A DNA stretch of 64,000 nt from Stenotrophomonas rhizophila. GTDB taxonomy: Bacteria; Pseudomonadota; Gammaproteobacteria; Xanthomonadales; Xanthomonadaceae. Within the stretch, counting starts at the first letter, position 1, and every line of letters starts with the position of its first letter. This document shows positions 31,360 to 40,522 of the stretch, piece after piece. The notes beneath the pieces are model-generated. The model searched no databases, had not been told where the DNA came from, and saw nothing but the letters and a program-made list of their open reading frames with translations. The DNA lies in contig NZ_RJKV01000001.1 of assembly GCF_003751305.1 (NCBI RefSeq), positions 248,001 to 312,000 on the forward strand, written 5' to 3'. The translations under genes were made by a program, and so were the position numbers.

Positions 31360-32571
31360 TCAACCCTTGATCACGCCCAGTTCCAGGCCGATCCGGGTGA
31401 AGGCATCGATGGCACGGTCCAGGTGCGCGCGCGTGTGTGCGGCGCTGATCTGGGTGCGGATGCGGGCCTGGCCCTTGGGCACCACCGGGAAGAAGAAGCC
31501 GATCGCGTAGATGCCTTCCTCGAGCAGGCGCTCGGCGAACTTCTGCGCCAGCGGCGCGTCGTACAGCATCACCGGGCTGATCGGGTGCACGCCCGGCTTC
31601 ACATCGAAACCGGCGGCGGTCATCTTCTCGCGGAAGTAGGCGGTGTTCTGCGCCAGGGTATCGCGCAGGTCATCGGCGGCGGCCAGCATCTCGAAGGCCT
31701 TGATGCCGGCGGCGACCACGTGCGGCGGCAGCGAGTTGGAGAACAGGTACGGGCGCGAGCGCTGGCGCAGCAGCTCGATCACTTCGGCGCTGGCGCAGGT
31801 GAAGCCGCCCAGTGCGCCGCCCATGGCCTTGCCCAGGGTGCCGGTGATGATGTCGATCTTCTCCAGCACGCCCTTGACCTCGGCCGAGCCGCGGCCCGTG
31901 GCGCCGAGGAAGCCGGTGGCATGGCATTCGTCGATGTGGACCAGCGCGTTGTACTTCTTCGCCAGCGCGGTGATCTCATCCAGCGGGGCGATGAAGCCGT
32001 CCATCGAGAACACGCCGTCGGTAGTGATCAGCTTGGTCTTGCAGCCGGCCGCATCGGCCGCCTGCAGCTGGGCTTCCAGATCGGCCATGTCGCAGTTGGC
32101 GTAGCGGAAACGCTTGGCCTTGCACAGGCGCACGCCATCGATGATCGAGGCATGATTGAGCGCGTCGGAAATGATCGCGTCGTGCTCGCCCAGCAGCGGC
32201 TCGAACAGGCCACCGTTGGCGTCGAAGCAGGCCGCGTACAGGATGGTGTCCTGCTTGCCGAAGAAATCGGCGATCTGCTTTTCCAGCTGCTTGTGCAGGT
32301 CCTGGGTGCCGCAGATGAAGCGCACCGAAGCCATGCCGAAGCCGTGGGTATCCAGCGCGTCCTTGGCGGCCTGGATCAGGTCCGGATGGTCGGCCAGGCC
32401 CAGGTAGTTGTTGGCACAGAAGTTCAGCACCGAACGGCCATCGTCCAAGGTGATCTCGGCAGACTGCGGGCTGGTGATGATGCGCTCGGACTTGAACAGG
32501 CCCTGGGCGCGGATCGCCTCCAGTTCTTCAACGTAGTGCTGGGTCAGCGAGGCGGTGGTGGCGTCGGTCAT
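31360..32571 (-). CDS. kbl: Glycine C-acetyltransferase (2-amino-3-ketobutyrate CoA ligase)
   Basis: Kbl is a PLP enzyme that splits 2-amino-3-ketobutyrate with CoA to glycine and acetyl-CoA, the second step of threonine breakdown after Tdh. The ATG at 32571 gives 403 residues; the open frame upstream is intergenic. Hallmarks are [38 protein letters not shown], the [12 protein letters not shown] block and the PLP Lys in [13 protein letters not shown]. tdh is on the same strand but 1.1 kb upstream, separated by a porin gene on the other strand. Confidence 0.95.
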   Translation of the reverse strand: MTDATTASLTQHYVEELEAIRAQGLFKSERIITSPQSAEITLDDGRSVLNFCANNYLGLADHPDLIQAAKDALDTHGFGMASVRFICGTQDLHKQLEKQIADFFGKQDTILYAACFDANGGLFEPLLGEHDAIISDALNHASIIDGVRLCKAKRFRYANCDMADLEAQLQAADAAGCKTKLITTDGVFSMDGFIAPLDEITALAKKYNALVHIDECHATGFLGATGRGSAEVKGVLEKIDIITGTLGKAMGGALGGFTCASAEVIELLRQRSRPYLFSNSLPPHVVAAGIKAFEMLAAADDLRDTLAQNTAYFREKMTAAGFDVKPGVHPISPVMLYDAPLAQKFAERLLEEGIYAIGFFFPVVPKGQARIRTQISAAHTRAHLDRAIDAFTRIGLELGVIKG

Positions 32572-32686
32572 GGCAGGCAGTCTTCGGCACGGGAAACCCC
32601 GGATTTTACCTGCCGGGGGCCACGGCGGGGTTGCCGCCGGCGGTGGATGGGCGGGGCAGGGCGGAAGACGGTTGCAGACGTGATTG

Positions 32687-32715
32687 TTGCATCGCAATAT
32701 CAATCAGGTTAAAAA
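32687..32715 (+). promoter_or_regulatory. Candidate promoter for the TorF-family porin
   Basis: TTGCAT (32687-32692) and TAAAAA (32710-32715) with a 17-bp spacer lie about 50 bp before the start codon, in an AT-rich patch of the divergent kbl spacer. Confidence 0.4.
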
Positions 32716-32764
32716 ACTGTAAACCGATGCCGTTCCGCCCACCCCACGTCTGGAGAGACCCCGC

Positions 32765-33466
32765 ATGAACCACGCCACGCGCTGTACCGCCGCCGTTGTG
32801 CTCTGCGCCGCCCTGCTTGCCCCGTTTGCCGCCAGTGCCCAGGACGAGGCCGAATCGCCGTTCAGCTGGAACGTCACCGGTGTCTCGGATTACGTGTTCC
32901 GTGGTGTGTCCCAGACCGACGAGGATCCGACGATCCAGGCTGGCTTCACCTATACCTCGCCGGTGGGTCTGTACGCCGGTGTCTGGGGCTCGGGCGTGGA
33001 TTTCGGTGATGGCGGCCCGGACGCCGAGGTCGATTACCTGATCGGCTACGCCTTCGACGTGACCGACAACGTCAACCTGGATCTGCTGCTCAACCGCTAC
33101 ACCTATCCGGGCTCGAGCGAGCTGGCCTACAACGAGTTCATCACCAAGACCACGTTCGCCGAGCAGTACAGCCTGACCGTGACCTACACCAATGACGTGT
33201 TCAATTCGGGCACCGATGCGTGGTACTACGCCGTGGGCGGCGAGTGGGCCTTGCCGCAGGACTTCACGCTGAGCGCGAACGTCGGCCGCAGCACCTTCGA
33301 AGAAGGCATCTCCAAGGATTACACCGATTGGAATGTCGGCGTCAGCCGCCAGTTCGGCCTGTTCAACCTGGGCCTGGGCTATTACGGCACCGATGGCAAC
33401 GGCCGCGACAACTCCGGCAAGCTGGCTGACAACCGCGTGGTGTTCACGGTCGGCATCGGGCAGTAA
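32765..33466 (+). CDS. TorF-family putative porin
   Basis: The 233-residue protein has a signal peptide ending AASAQ and a beta-barrel body: SWNVTGVSDYVFRGVSQTDEDPTIQAG (residues about 33-59) is the signature of the TorF/Gcw_chp family of putative porins, and alternating aromatic strands run to the end. The ligand is unknown. A GGAGAG site precedes the ATG and an intrinsic terminator follows, so it is an independent unit inserted on the opposite strand between tdh and kbl. Confidence 0.85.
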   Translation: MNHATRCTAAVVLCAALLAPFAASAQDEAESPFSWNVTGVSDYVFRGVSQTDEDPTIQAGFTYTSPVGLYAGVWGSGVDFGDGGPDAEVDYLIGYAFDVTDNVNLDLLLNRYTYPGSSELAYNEFITKTTFAEQYSLTVTYTNDVFNSGTDAWYYAVGGEWALPQDFTLSANVGRSTFEEGISKDYTDWNVGVSRQFGLFNLGLGYYGTDGNGRDNSGKLADNRVVFTVGIGQ

Positions 33467-33502
33467 CCGGCACCCGACACCGCCGGCCACCTCGCGAACC
33501 AG

Positions 33503-33528
33503 AAAAGGCGCCCGGATGGGCGCCTTTT
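33503..33528. terminator. Intrinsic terminator after the porin gene
   Basis: AAAAGGCGCCC (33503-33513) pairs with GGGCGCCTTTT (33518-33528) around GGAT. A-run and T-run make it potentially bidirectional. Confidence 0.88.
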
Positions 33529-33567
33529 CAATGGTGGCCTCACACCGGAACCCTTGCTGGAGAGCAG

Positions 33568-33604
33568 CCCCCTTGTTGTTCAAGGGGGGCGCCAACGGCG
33601 CGGG
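33568..33604. repeat. Two-hairpin dispersed element, copy 1
   Basis: CCCCCTTG (33568-33575) pairs with CAAGGGGG (33581-33588), directly followed by a second hairpin GCGCC-AAC-GGCGC (33589-33601). A second copy with compensating changes in the first stem lies at 61007-61041, so it is a repeated element. It lies about 50 bp after the tdh stop on the minus-strand side. Confidence 0.75.
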
Positions 33605-33652
33605 AACAAGGTGGAATGGACACTTGATCATCTGTGCCGAAGGCACCGGTGA

Positions 33653-34675
33653 TCAATTCCAGCTGAGCACGACCTTGCCAGCCTTGCCCTGTTCCATCAG
33701 ATCGAAGCCCTTCTGGAAATCATCGATCGGCAGCTGGTGGGTCATCACCTTGCCGAGCGGGAAGCCGGACAGCACCAGCTGGGTCATCTTGTACCAGGTC
33801 TCGTACATCTTGCGGCCGTAGATGCCCTGCACGGTCAGGCCCTTGAAGATGATCTTGTCCCAGTCGCAGCCGGCGCCCTTGGGCATGATGCCGAGCATGG
33901 CGATCTTGCCGCCGTGGTACATGCAGTCGAGCATGTCGTTGAACGCGCGCGGATTGCCGCTCATTTCCAGGCCCACGTCGAAGCCCTCCATGTGCAGTTC
34001 CTTCATCACGTCCTTGAGCGAGGTGTTGGACACGTTCACCACGCGGGTGGCGCCCATGTCGGCGGCCAGCTTCAAGCGGAAATCGTTGACGTCGGTGACC
34101 ACCACGTTGCGCGCACCGATGTGCTTGCAGATGCCCGCGGCGATGATGCCGATCGGGCCGGCGCCAGTGATCAGCACGTCCTCGCCAATCACGTTGAACT
34201 CCAGCGCGCAGTGCGCGGCATTGCCATACGGATCGAAGAACGCGGCCAGTTCGGAGGGGATCTGATCCGGGATCGGCCACAGGTTGCTGGCCGGCATCAC
34301 CATGTATTCGGCGAAGGCGCCGTTGACGTTGACGCCGATGCCCACGGTGTTCGGGCACAGGTGCTGGCGGCCGCCGCGGCAATTGCGACAATGGCCGCAG
34401 ACGATATGACCTTCGGCCGAGACGCGCTGGCCGATCTCATAGCCGGTCACGCCCGGGCCGATCTCGGCGATGCGGCCGACGAATTCGTGGCCGATGGTCA
34501 GGCCGGGCTTGATCGTGCGCTGGCTCCATTCGTCCCACAGGTAAATGTGCAGGTCGGTACCGCAGATGGCGGTCTTTTCCAGCTTGATCAGGACCTGGTT
34601 CGGGCCGGGGGTGGGGACCGGAACTTCTTCCAGCCAGATGCCCTTGGCGGCTTCGCGTTTGACCAGGGCCTTCAT
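33653..34675 (-). CDS. tdh: L-threonine 3-dehydrogenase
   Basis: Tdh oxidises threonine to 2-amino-3-ketobutyrate with NAD, feeding Kbl. I chose the ATG at 34675 (340 residues, [17 protein letters not shown]), matching the family start; the ATG at 34690 would add MAQQT. The catalytic zinc Cys lies in TAICGTDLH (about Cys38), the structural zinc cysteines in [15 protein letters not shown], and the Rossmann motif is [12 protein letters not shown]. The proton-relay and substrate region [19 protein letters not shown] is intact. Confidence 0.95.
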   Translation of the reverse strand: MKALVKREAAKGIWLEEVPVPTPGPNQVLIKLEKTAICGTDLHIYLWDEWSQRTIKPGLTIGHEFVGRIAEIGPGVTGYEIGQRVSAEGHIVCGHCRNCRGGRQHLCPNTVGIGVNVNGAFAEYMVMPASNLWPIPDQIPSELAAFFDPYGNAAHCALEFNVIGEDVLITGAGPIGIIAAGICKHIGARNVVVTDVNDFRLKLAADMGATRVVNVSNTSLKDVMKELHMEGFDVGLEMSGNPRAFNDMLDCMYHGGKIAMLGIMPKGAGCDWDKIIFKGLTVQGIYGRKMYETWYKMTQLVLSGFPLGKVMTHQLPIDDFQKGFDLMEQGKAGKVVLSWN

Positions 34676-34810
34676 TGTTTGCTGCGCCATCGGGGTGGAA
34701 CTCGTCTGGGGGGAAAGCGCGGATTATAGAGCCGCTGGCGGTTTTCCCATGTTGCAGCGCGGGTGGGCCGGGAGGTAGCCATGCCCCTCATTGCCGCACT
34801 GCGTGCGGCC

Positions 34811-34833
34811 AGCCGACCATGGGTCGGCTCTAC
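34811..34833 (-). repeat. SMAG/GTAG-type hairpin
   Basis: AGCCGACC (34811-34818) pairs with GGTCGGCT (34822-34829), then CTAC, i.e. GTAG on the minus strand. It lies in the divergent spacer between tdh and the S46 peptidase gene. Confidence 0.8.
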
Positions 34834-34896
34834 CGGGCTTCGGGACGGCGCAGCGGCTGGGCTAGAATCGGCGGTTCTTTCACCAGGGGCTGCTCA

Positions 34897-37059
34897 ATGC
34901 GCTCGAACCTGCTCGCTTTCTCCGTCGTCGCCAGCCTTGGGCTGGTCCAGGTCGCCCATGCCGCTGAAGGCATGTGGGTGCCGCAGCAGCTGCCGGAAAT
35001 CGCCGGCCCGCTCAAGCAGGCTGGCCTGAAGCTGTCCCCGGAGCAGATCTCCAACCTGACCGGCGACCCGATGGGCGCGGTCGTGGCGCTGGGTGGCTGC
35101 ACCGCCAGCTTCGTCTCCCCGCAGGGCCTGGTGGTCACCAACCACCACTGTGCCTACGGTGCGATCCAGCTGAATTCGACGGCTGAAAAGAACCTGATCA
35201 AGGACGGCTTCAATGCGCCGACCCTGAAGGACGAGCTGAGCGCCGGCCCCAACGCCCGCGTGTTCGTGCTGGACCAGATCACCGACGTGACCGACCAGGC
35301 CAAGGCCGCGATCGCCGCCGCCGGCAAGAACCCGCTGGCCCGCACCCGCGCGCTGGAGGCCTTCGACAAGTCCCAGACCGCCGCCTGTGAGGCCGATGCC
35401 GGCTTCCGCTGCCGCCTGTACAGCTTCTCCGGCGGCAACACCTACCGCCTGTTCCGCAACATGGAAATCAAGGACGTGCGCCTGGTCTACGCACCTCCGG
35501 GCAGCGTCGGCAAGTTCGGTGGCGACATCGACAACTGGATGTGGCCGCGCCACACCGGCGATTTCTCGTTCTACCGTGCCTACGTGGGCAAGGACGGCAA
35601 GCCGGCCGCCTTCTCCGCCGACAACGTGCCCTACCAGCCCAAGCACTTCCTGAAATTCGCCGACCAGCCGCTGGGCGCCGACGACTTCGTGATGGTGGCC
35701 GGCTACCCGGGCCGCACCAACCGCTACGCCCTGGCCGGCGAGTTCAATGAAACCGCCAGCTGGACCTACCCGACCATCGCGCGCCACTACAACGCGGTGC
35801 TGAAGATGATCGAGGAAGCCGGCAAGGCCGATCCTGACGTCAAGGTGAAGTACGCCGCCACCGCGGCCAGCATGAACAACGTGGCCAAGAACTACGCCGG
35901 TCAGCTGGAAGGCTTCAAGCGCATCGACGCGGCCGGCCAGAAGCAGGCCGAAGAAGCCGCCGTGCTGGCCTGGTTGAAGAAGCGTGGCGCCGCCGGCAAG
36001 CCGGCTCTGGCCGCACACGCGCAGCTGGTCCAGCACCTGGACACCAGCAAGAGCACGCGTGAGCGCGATCTGTTCGTCAGCCAGTTCAACAGCACCTCGG
36101 CGGTGGGTTCGGCGATCAGCCTGTATCGCCTGTCGATCGAGCGCAGCAAACCCGATGCCGAGCGCGAAGCGGGTTACCAGGAGCGCGATCTGCCTTCCAT
36201 CGAAGGCGGCCTGAAGCAGATGGACCGCCGTTACGTGCCGCGCATGGACCAGCAGTTGCAGACCTACTGGCTGAGCCAGTACGTGGCCCTGCCGGCGGCC
36301 CAGCGCAGCAACGAAGTGCTCAACCAGTGGCTGGCAGGCAGCGATGCGGCGGCCGTGCAGGGTCTGGTCGGCAAGCTCTCTGCCACCAAGCTGGGCAGCC
36401 TGGATGAGCGCCTGACGTGGTTCAAGGCCGACCGTGCCGCCTTCGAAGCCAGCACCGATCCGGCGATTCAGTACGCGGTGGCGGTGATGCCGGCGTTGCT
36501 CAAGCAGGAAGAGCAGAAGAAGACCCGCGAAGGCGAGTCGCTGGTGTCGCGCCCGCTGTATCTGCAGGCCGTGGCCGACTACAAGAAGAGCAAGGGCGAG
36601 TTCGTCTATCCGGACGCCAACCTGTCGTTGCGCATCACCTTCGGCAACGTCATGGGCTACGGCAAGGACGGCGTGAACTACACCCCGTTCACCACCCTGG
36701 AAGGCGTGGCTGCCAAGGAAACCGGCGAAGACCCGTTCGATTCGCCCAAGGCGCTGCTGGAGGCGGTCAAGGCCAAGCGTTACGGCGGCCTGGAAGACAA
36801 GCGCATCGGCTCGGTGCCGGTGAACTTCCTGTCCAACCTGGACATCACCGGCGGCAATTCCGGCTCGCCGGTGCTGGATGCCAACGGCAAGCTGGTCGGC
36901 CTGGCCTTCGATGGCAACTGGGAGTCGGTGAGTTCGAACTGGGTGTTTGATCCGGTGATGACCCGCATGATCGCGGTCGACAGCCGTTACATGCAGTGGA
37001 TCATGCAGGAAGTGGCGCCGGCGCCGCAGCTGCTCAAAGAACTGAACCTCAGCAAGTAA
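34897..37059 (+). CDS. S46 family dipeptidyl-peptidase
   Basis: The 720-residue exported protease belongs to family S46 (DPP7/DPP11/DAP BII type), which removes dipeptides from N-termini in the periplasm of bacteria living on peptides. The ATG at 34897 gives a signal peptide (MRSNLLAFSVVASLGLVQVAHA). The catalytic His lies in VVTNHHCAYG (about residue 84) and the nucleophile Ser in ITGGNSGSPVLDANG near the C-terminus; GGDIDNWMWPRHTGDF carries the conserved middle block with the candidate Asp. DPP7-type specificity (hydrophobic P1) is more likely than the acidic type, but this rests on weak evidence. A strong terminator follows. Confidence 0.9.
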   Translation: MRSNLLAFSVVASLGLVQVAHAAEGMWVPQQLPEIAGPLKQAGLKLSPEQISNLTGDPMGAVVALGGCTASFVSPQGLVVTNHHCAYGAIQLNSTAEKNLIKDGFNAPTLKDELSAGPNARVFVLDQITDVTDQAKAAIAAAGKNPLARTRALEAFDKSQTAACEADAGFRCRLYSFSGGNTYRLFRNMEIKDVRLVYAPPGSVGKFGGDIDNWMWPRHTGDFSFYRAYVGKDGKPAAFSADNVPYQPKHFLKFADQPLGADDFVMVAGYPGRTNRYALAGEFNETASWTYPTIARHYNAVLKMIEEAGKADPDVKVKYAATAASMNNVAKNYAGQLEGFKRIDAAGQKQAEEAAVLAWLKKRGAAGKPALAAHAQLVQHLDTSKSTRERDLFVSQFNSTSAVGSAISLYRLSIERSKPDAEREAGYQERDLPSIEGGLKQMDRRYVPRMDQQLQTYWLSQYVALPAAQRSNEVLNQWLAGSDAAAVQGLVGKLSATKLGSLDERLTWFKADRAAFEASTDPAIQYAVAVMPALLKQEEQKKTREGESLVSRPLYLQAVADYKKSKGEFVYPDANLSLRITFGNVMGYGKDGVNYTPFTTLEGVAAKETGEDPFDSPKALLEAVKAKRYGGLEDKRIGSVPVNFLSNLDITGGNSGSPVLDANGKLVGLAFDGNWESVSSNWVFDPVMTRMIAVDSRYMQWIMQEVAPAPQLLKELNLSK

Positions 37060-37079
37060 GCCGACACGTCGGTTTCCAG

Positions 37080-37110
37080 AACCCCGCAGCGACATCTGCG
37101 GGGTTTTTTT
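37080..37110 (+). terminator. Intrinsic terminator of the S46 peptidase gene
   Basis: AACCCCGCAG (37080-37089) pairs with CTGCGGGGTT (37096-37105) around six bases, followed by more T. The rest of the 304-bp gap to 37363 shows no gene; a weak -10-like TATCAT lies at 37286-37291. Confidence 0.93.
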
Positions 37111-37363
37111 ATGTGCGAATTACTGTCAAACGCGTGGCGTCTTGCTTTCTCCTGCGGGAGGCTACCCGGCCTCAGCCTGCGCGGGGCCGTCAGGCGCCAT
37201 GCTTTACGAGCCATCCGCCACCAAGCCGCCGAGCAAGCAGATCACGTGTACCAAACAGCCACACAGCTTCACAGCCGCGACCGGGTATCATCCCTGTTCC
37301 GCGTGCTTTCACAGGATGTGAACGAAGCGCCGGAGCCTCCTCCCCCAAGGACCCCTTGTCCGC

Positions 37364-38008
37364 ATGCGCATCCTGCTTGCCCGTCACGGCGAAACGCCGT
37401 GGAATGCCGAAGGCCGCTACCAAGGCCAGATCGATATCCCGTTGTCGCCGATCGGCGAAGCCCAGGCCAAGGCACTGGGGGAACGTCTGAAGTCCGTCGA
37501 CATCACCCGCGCCGTTGCCTCACCGCTCTCGCGTGCCCAGCTCACCGCCCAGCTCGCCCTCGGTGCCGAACGTGCCCCGATGCTGCAGACCGAGCCGGAC
37601 CTGCAGGAAATCGCCCACGGCGAATGGGAAGGCCTGCTGGCCAGCGAAATCCACGACAAGGATCCCTCGCGCCTGCGCGCCTGGCGCGAAGAGCCCGATA
37701 CCGTCCTGATGCCCGGCGGCGAATCGCTGCGCCTGGTGCTCGAACGCAGCTGGCGTGGCCTGGCCCGTGCCGCCGAAGGCCTGGGCGAGCACGACACCCT
37801 GCTGGTGGTCGCCCATGACGCCGTCAACCGCGTGATCCTGTGCCGCATCCTCGGCCTGCCGATCTCGCGCCTGTGGACCTTCCGCCAGGCACCGACCACG
37901 CTGAACCTGCTCGAAGGCCCCGACCTCGATCAGCTCGACGTGGTCCGCCTCAACGACTGCGCGCACCACACCCCGTTCTTCGGCGAAGCCAAGCACCGCG
38001 CGCTGTAA
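37364..38008 (+). CDS. Histidine phosphatase family protein (phosphoglycerate mutase-like)
   Basis: The 214-residue protein has the histidine-phosphatase fold: the catalytic RHG motif (LLARHGETPWN, His8), VASPLSRAQLTAQL, the acid residue region IAHGEWEGL, and the second His in LLVVAHDAVNRVIL. Members range from phosphoglycerate mutase to alpha-ribazole phosphatase and general phosphatases; the length and GEWEG motif fit the GpmB/CobC-like branch. The substrate cannot be read from sequence. It leads into folC after 51 bp and may share its transcript. Confidence 0.85.
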   Translation: MRILLARHGETPWNAEGRYQGQIDIPLSPIGEAQAKALGERLKSVDITRAVASPLSRAQLTAQLALGAERAPMLQTEPDLQEIAHGEWEGLLASEIHDKDPSRLRAWREEPDTVLMPGGESLRLVLERSWRGLARAAEGLGEHDTLLVVAHDAVNRVILCRILGLPISRLWTFRQAPTTLNLLEGPDLDQLDVVRLNDCAHHTPFFGEAKHRAL

Positions 38009-38059
38009 CGCACTGCGTCCCATCCTGCCGTCCGCCCCAACGATTCCGATCCAACGACC

Positions 38060-39337
38060 ATGACCACCACCGCCCGCCCGCAGACCCTCTCCGATTGGCT
38101 CAGCTACATCGAGCAGCAGCACCCCGCCACCATCGACATGGGGCTGGATCGGGTGCGTACCGTGGCGCAGGCGATGGGGCTGGGCGCGCCGGCCGAGCGC
38201 AGCATCGTGGTCGGTGGCACCAACGGCAAAGGCTCCACCGTGGCCTTCATCGAGGCCATCGCACGCGCCGCCGGCTGGAAGGTCGGTGCGTACACCTCGC
38301 CGCACCTGTTGCGCTACAACGAGCGCGTGCGCATCGATGGCCAGGACGCCACCGATGACGCCCTGATGGCGGCCTTCAACGCGATTGAGGACGCGCGCGG
38401 CGACACCACGCTGACCTACTTCGAGTACGGCACGTTGGCCGCCCTGCAGCTGTTCGCGCAGGCGGGCCTGGATCTGGCCGTGCTTGAAGTCGGCCTTGGC
38501 GGGCGTCTGGATGCGGTCAACATCGTTGATGGCGACGTGGCGGTGATCACCACCGTCGACATCGACCACAGCGACTGGCTGGGCGAGGACCGTGAAGCGA
38601 TCGGGACCGAGAAGGCCGGCATCATCCGAGGCTGGAAGCCGGTCATCCTCGGTGAAATCGATCCGCCCTCGAGTGTGCTCGCGCGTGCCTATCTGGTGGG
38701 TGCCAACGCTATCCGTGGCGGCAGCGATTTCTTCGCCGATACCATCGATGGCGAGCGCTGGCGCTGGCGCGATGTCGGCTTCCGTATCGAACTGCCGCAC
38801 CCGACGCTGCGCGGTCCCATCCAGCGCGCCAATGCCGCGACGGCGATCGCCGCGCTGCGTGCGCTCGATCGCCCGCTGCCGCGCACCGCCTTCATCGAAG
38901 GCGTTGCCGCCGCGCGTATCCGTGGCCGTCTGCAGGCCTTTGATCGTGACGGCGTGGAGGTGCTGGTCGATGTCGGCCACAACCCGCAGGCCGCGCGCGA
39001 ACTGGCCACCGCACTGAAGGCCAGTCGCGTCACCGGCGACACCATCGCGGTGTTTGCCGCCCTGCAGGACAAGGATGCCGCCGGGGTGGTCGATGCCTTG
39101 GCCGATCAGGTCCAGCAGTGGTACCTGGCCGGGCTGGAGGGGGCACGTGCGCAGAGCGCCGAGGAACTGCGGGCACGCCTGACCAGTACGGCGGCGGCCG
39201 GCGCTACGCCGCATGCCACCGTCGTGGATGCCCTGCAGCATGCCGTAGGGCAGGCCAAGGCCGGCGATCGCGTGCTGGTGTTCGGCTCCTTCCACACCGC
39301 CGCGCAAGCGCTGCAGACCCTCGATCCCGGTACCTGA
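38060..39337 (+). CDS. folC: Bifunctional dihydrofolate synthase / folylpolyglutamate synthase
   Basis: FolC adds glutamate to dihydropteroate and to folates, an essential one-carbon step. The 425-residue product has the Mur-ligase-like P-loop VGGTNGKGST (about 51-60), SPHLLRYNERVRIDG, VLEVGLGGRLDAVN and the DHSDWLG segment; the C-terminal domain carries LVDVGHNPQAARELA. It begins the folC-SPOR-cvpA-purF block, an order also known from E. coli (folC-dedD-cvpA-purF). Confidence 0.95.
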   Translation: MTTTARPQTLSDWLSYIEQQHPATIDMGLDRVRTVAQAMGLGAPAERSIVVGGTNGKGSTVAFIEAIARAAGWKVGAYTSPHLLRYNERVRIDGQDATDDALMAAFNAIEDARGDTTLTYFEYGTLAALQLFAQAGLDLAVLEVGLGGRLDAVNIVDGDVAVITTVDIDHSDWLGEDREAIGTEKAGIIRGWKPVILGEIDPPSSVLARAYLVGANAIRGGSDFFADTIDGERWRWRDVGFRIELPHPTLRGPIQRANAATAIAALRALDRPLPRTAFIEGVAAARIRGRLQAFDRDGVEVLVDVGHNPQAARELATALKASRVTGDTIAVFAALQDKDAAGVVDALADQVQQWYLAGLEGARAQSAEELRARLTSTAAAGATPHATVVDALQHAVGQAKAGDRVLVFGSFHTAAQALQTLDPGT

Positions 39338-39435
39338 GGGTGCTTTGCAGCGCCGTTCAGCCGCATCAGCCGCCGCACACGCGCGCACCCGTATAATCGC
39401 CGTGGCATTCCGCCGCGCCGCCTGCCTGCCTTCAC

Positions 39436-40464
39436 GTGGATACTCCTCTGAAACAGCGACTGATTGGTGCCATCGTCCTGGTGGCGTTGGCCGTGATTTT
39501 CCTGCCCATGCTGGTCAAGGGTCCCGCACCTGACAGTGGTGTCGCCAACGTGCCGATCAGTGCACCGGCCGCGCCGTCGGATGGCCAGTTCGAAACCCGC
39601 GAGCTGCCGCTGGTCGCACCCACTGGTGGCGCCACCGGCCTGCAGAGCGGGGCATCCACCACCCAGCCGCTGGCCGACAGCGCTGCGGTCGCCGCCGATC
39701 CGGCGCCGGCAGACACCTCGCCGGCCGTGGCCGCGGGCAACTACGCCGTCAGCTTCGGTGCCTATGCCACCGAGGCCGATGCCGACCGCGTGATCGCCTC
39801 GTTGAAGAGCGCCCAGCTGGCCGGCTTCCGTGAGCCGGCCACGATCAATGGTCGCCAGGCCTGGCGCGTGCGCGTCGGCCCCTACGCCGATCGCGCGCTG
39901 GCCGAAGCCGGCCGCCTGCAGGCGGTGAAGGTGCGCAACGACGTCAAGGCCGAGGTCATCACCCTGGATGCCCGCGCCGATACCGCGGTTGCCGCCACGC
40001 CCGCCGCCACTGCCCCAGCCCCGTCGGCGGCTCCAGCCGCCTCCAGCGCTACCGCCGCGCCGTCGGGCAATGCCGTGAAAACCGAATCCCTGCCGGCCGA
40101 GCCGGTCGCGGCCGCCAAGCCGGAACCGAAGCCGGCCGCGCCCAAGCCCGAGCCCAGGCCGGCCCCGGCGCCCAAGCCCGAAACTGCTGTCGCGGCACCG
40201 GCTGCTCCGGCGGCGCCGGCCGCCAGCAGCGTCGGTTTCGCCGTGCAGCTCGGTGCCTTCGGCCAGGCAGCGGAGGCCAACGCGCTGCGCGACAAAGTCC
40301 GCGCCGCCGGCTTCAGCGCCTTCGTGGAGCAGGTCCGTACCGACAAGGGCACCCTCAACCGGGTCCGCGTCGGGCCGGTCGCCAACCGCGCCGATGCCGA
40401 GAACCTCAAGGCCCAGGTGGCCGCCAAGGTCGGCGTGGCCGGCATGGTCCGCCCGCACCCCTGA
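39436..40464 (+). CDS. SPOR-domain protein (DedD-like), two SPOR repeats
   Basis: The 342-residue inner-membrane protein starts at a GTG (MDTPLKQRLIGAIVLVALAVIFLPML), with one transmembrane helix at about 9-27. Two SPOR domains follow: residues about 100-175 (YAVSFGAYATEADADRVIASL) and about 265-340 (GFAVQLGAFGQAAEANALRDKV), separated by a long Ala/Pro/Lys-Glu linker with KPEPKPAAPKPEPRPAP-type repeats. SPOR domains bind denuded septal peptidoglycan, so this is probably a cell-division protein like DedD, but with two domains where DedD has one. Confidence 0.88.
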   Translation: MDTPLKQRLIGAIVLVALAVIFLPMLVKGPAPDSGVANVPISAPAAPSDGQFETRELPLVAPTGGATGLQSGASTTQPLADSAAVAADPAPADTSPAVAAGNYAVSFGAYATEADADRVIASLKSAQLAGFREPATINGRQAWRVRVGPYADRALAEAGRLQAVKVRNDVKAEVITLDARADTAVAATPAATAPAPSAAPAASSATAAPSGNAVKTESLPAEPVAAAKPEPKPAAPKPEPRPAPAPKPETAVAAPAAPAAPAASSVGFAVQLGAFGQAAEANALRDKVRAAGFSAFVEQVRTDKGTLNRVRVGPVANRADAENLKAQVAAKVGVAGMVRPHP

Positions 40465-40522
40465 TGCCTGATCCACGCCGCCCCGCACCCGCAGGACGGC
40501 CCGTAGCGCCCGGCCTGCCGGC

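Noticed and set aside
34894..37095. 733-residue antisense ORF over the S46 peptidase gene
   Set aside because: GC-driven open frame; the sense gene has full catalytic motifs and a terminator.
37060..37363. Promoter for the histidine phosphatase gene
   Set aside because: Only a TATCAT-like hexamer without a usable -35; too weak to list as a feature.
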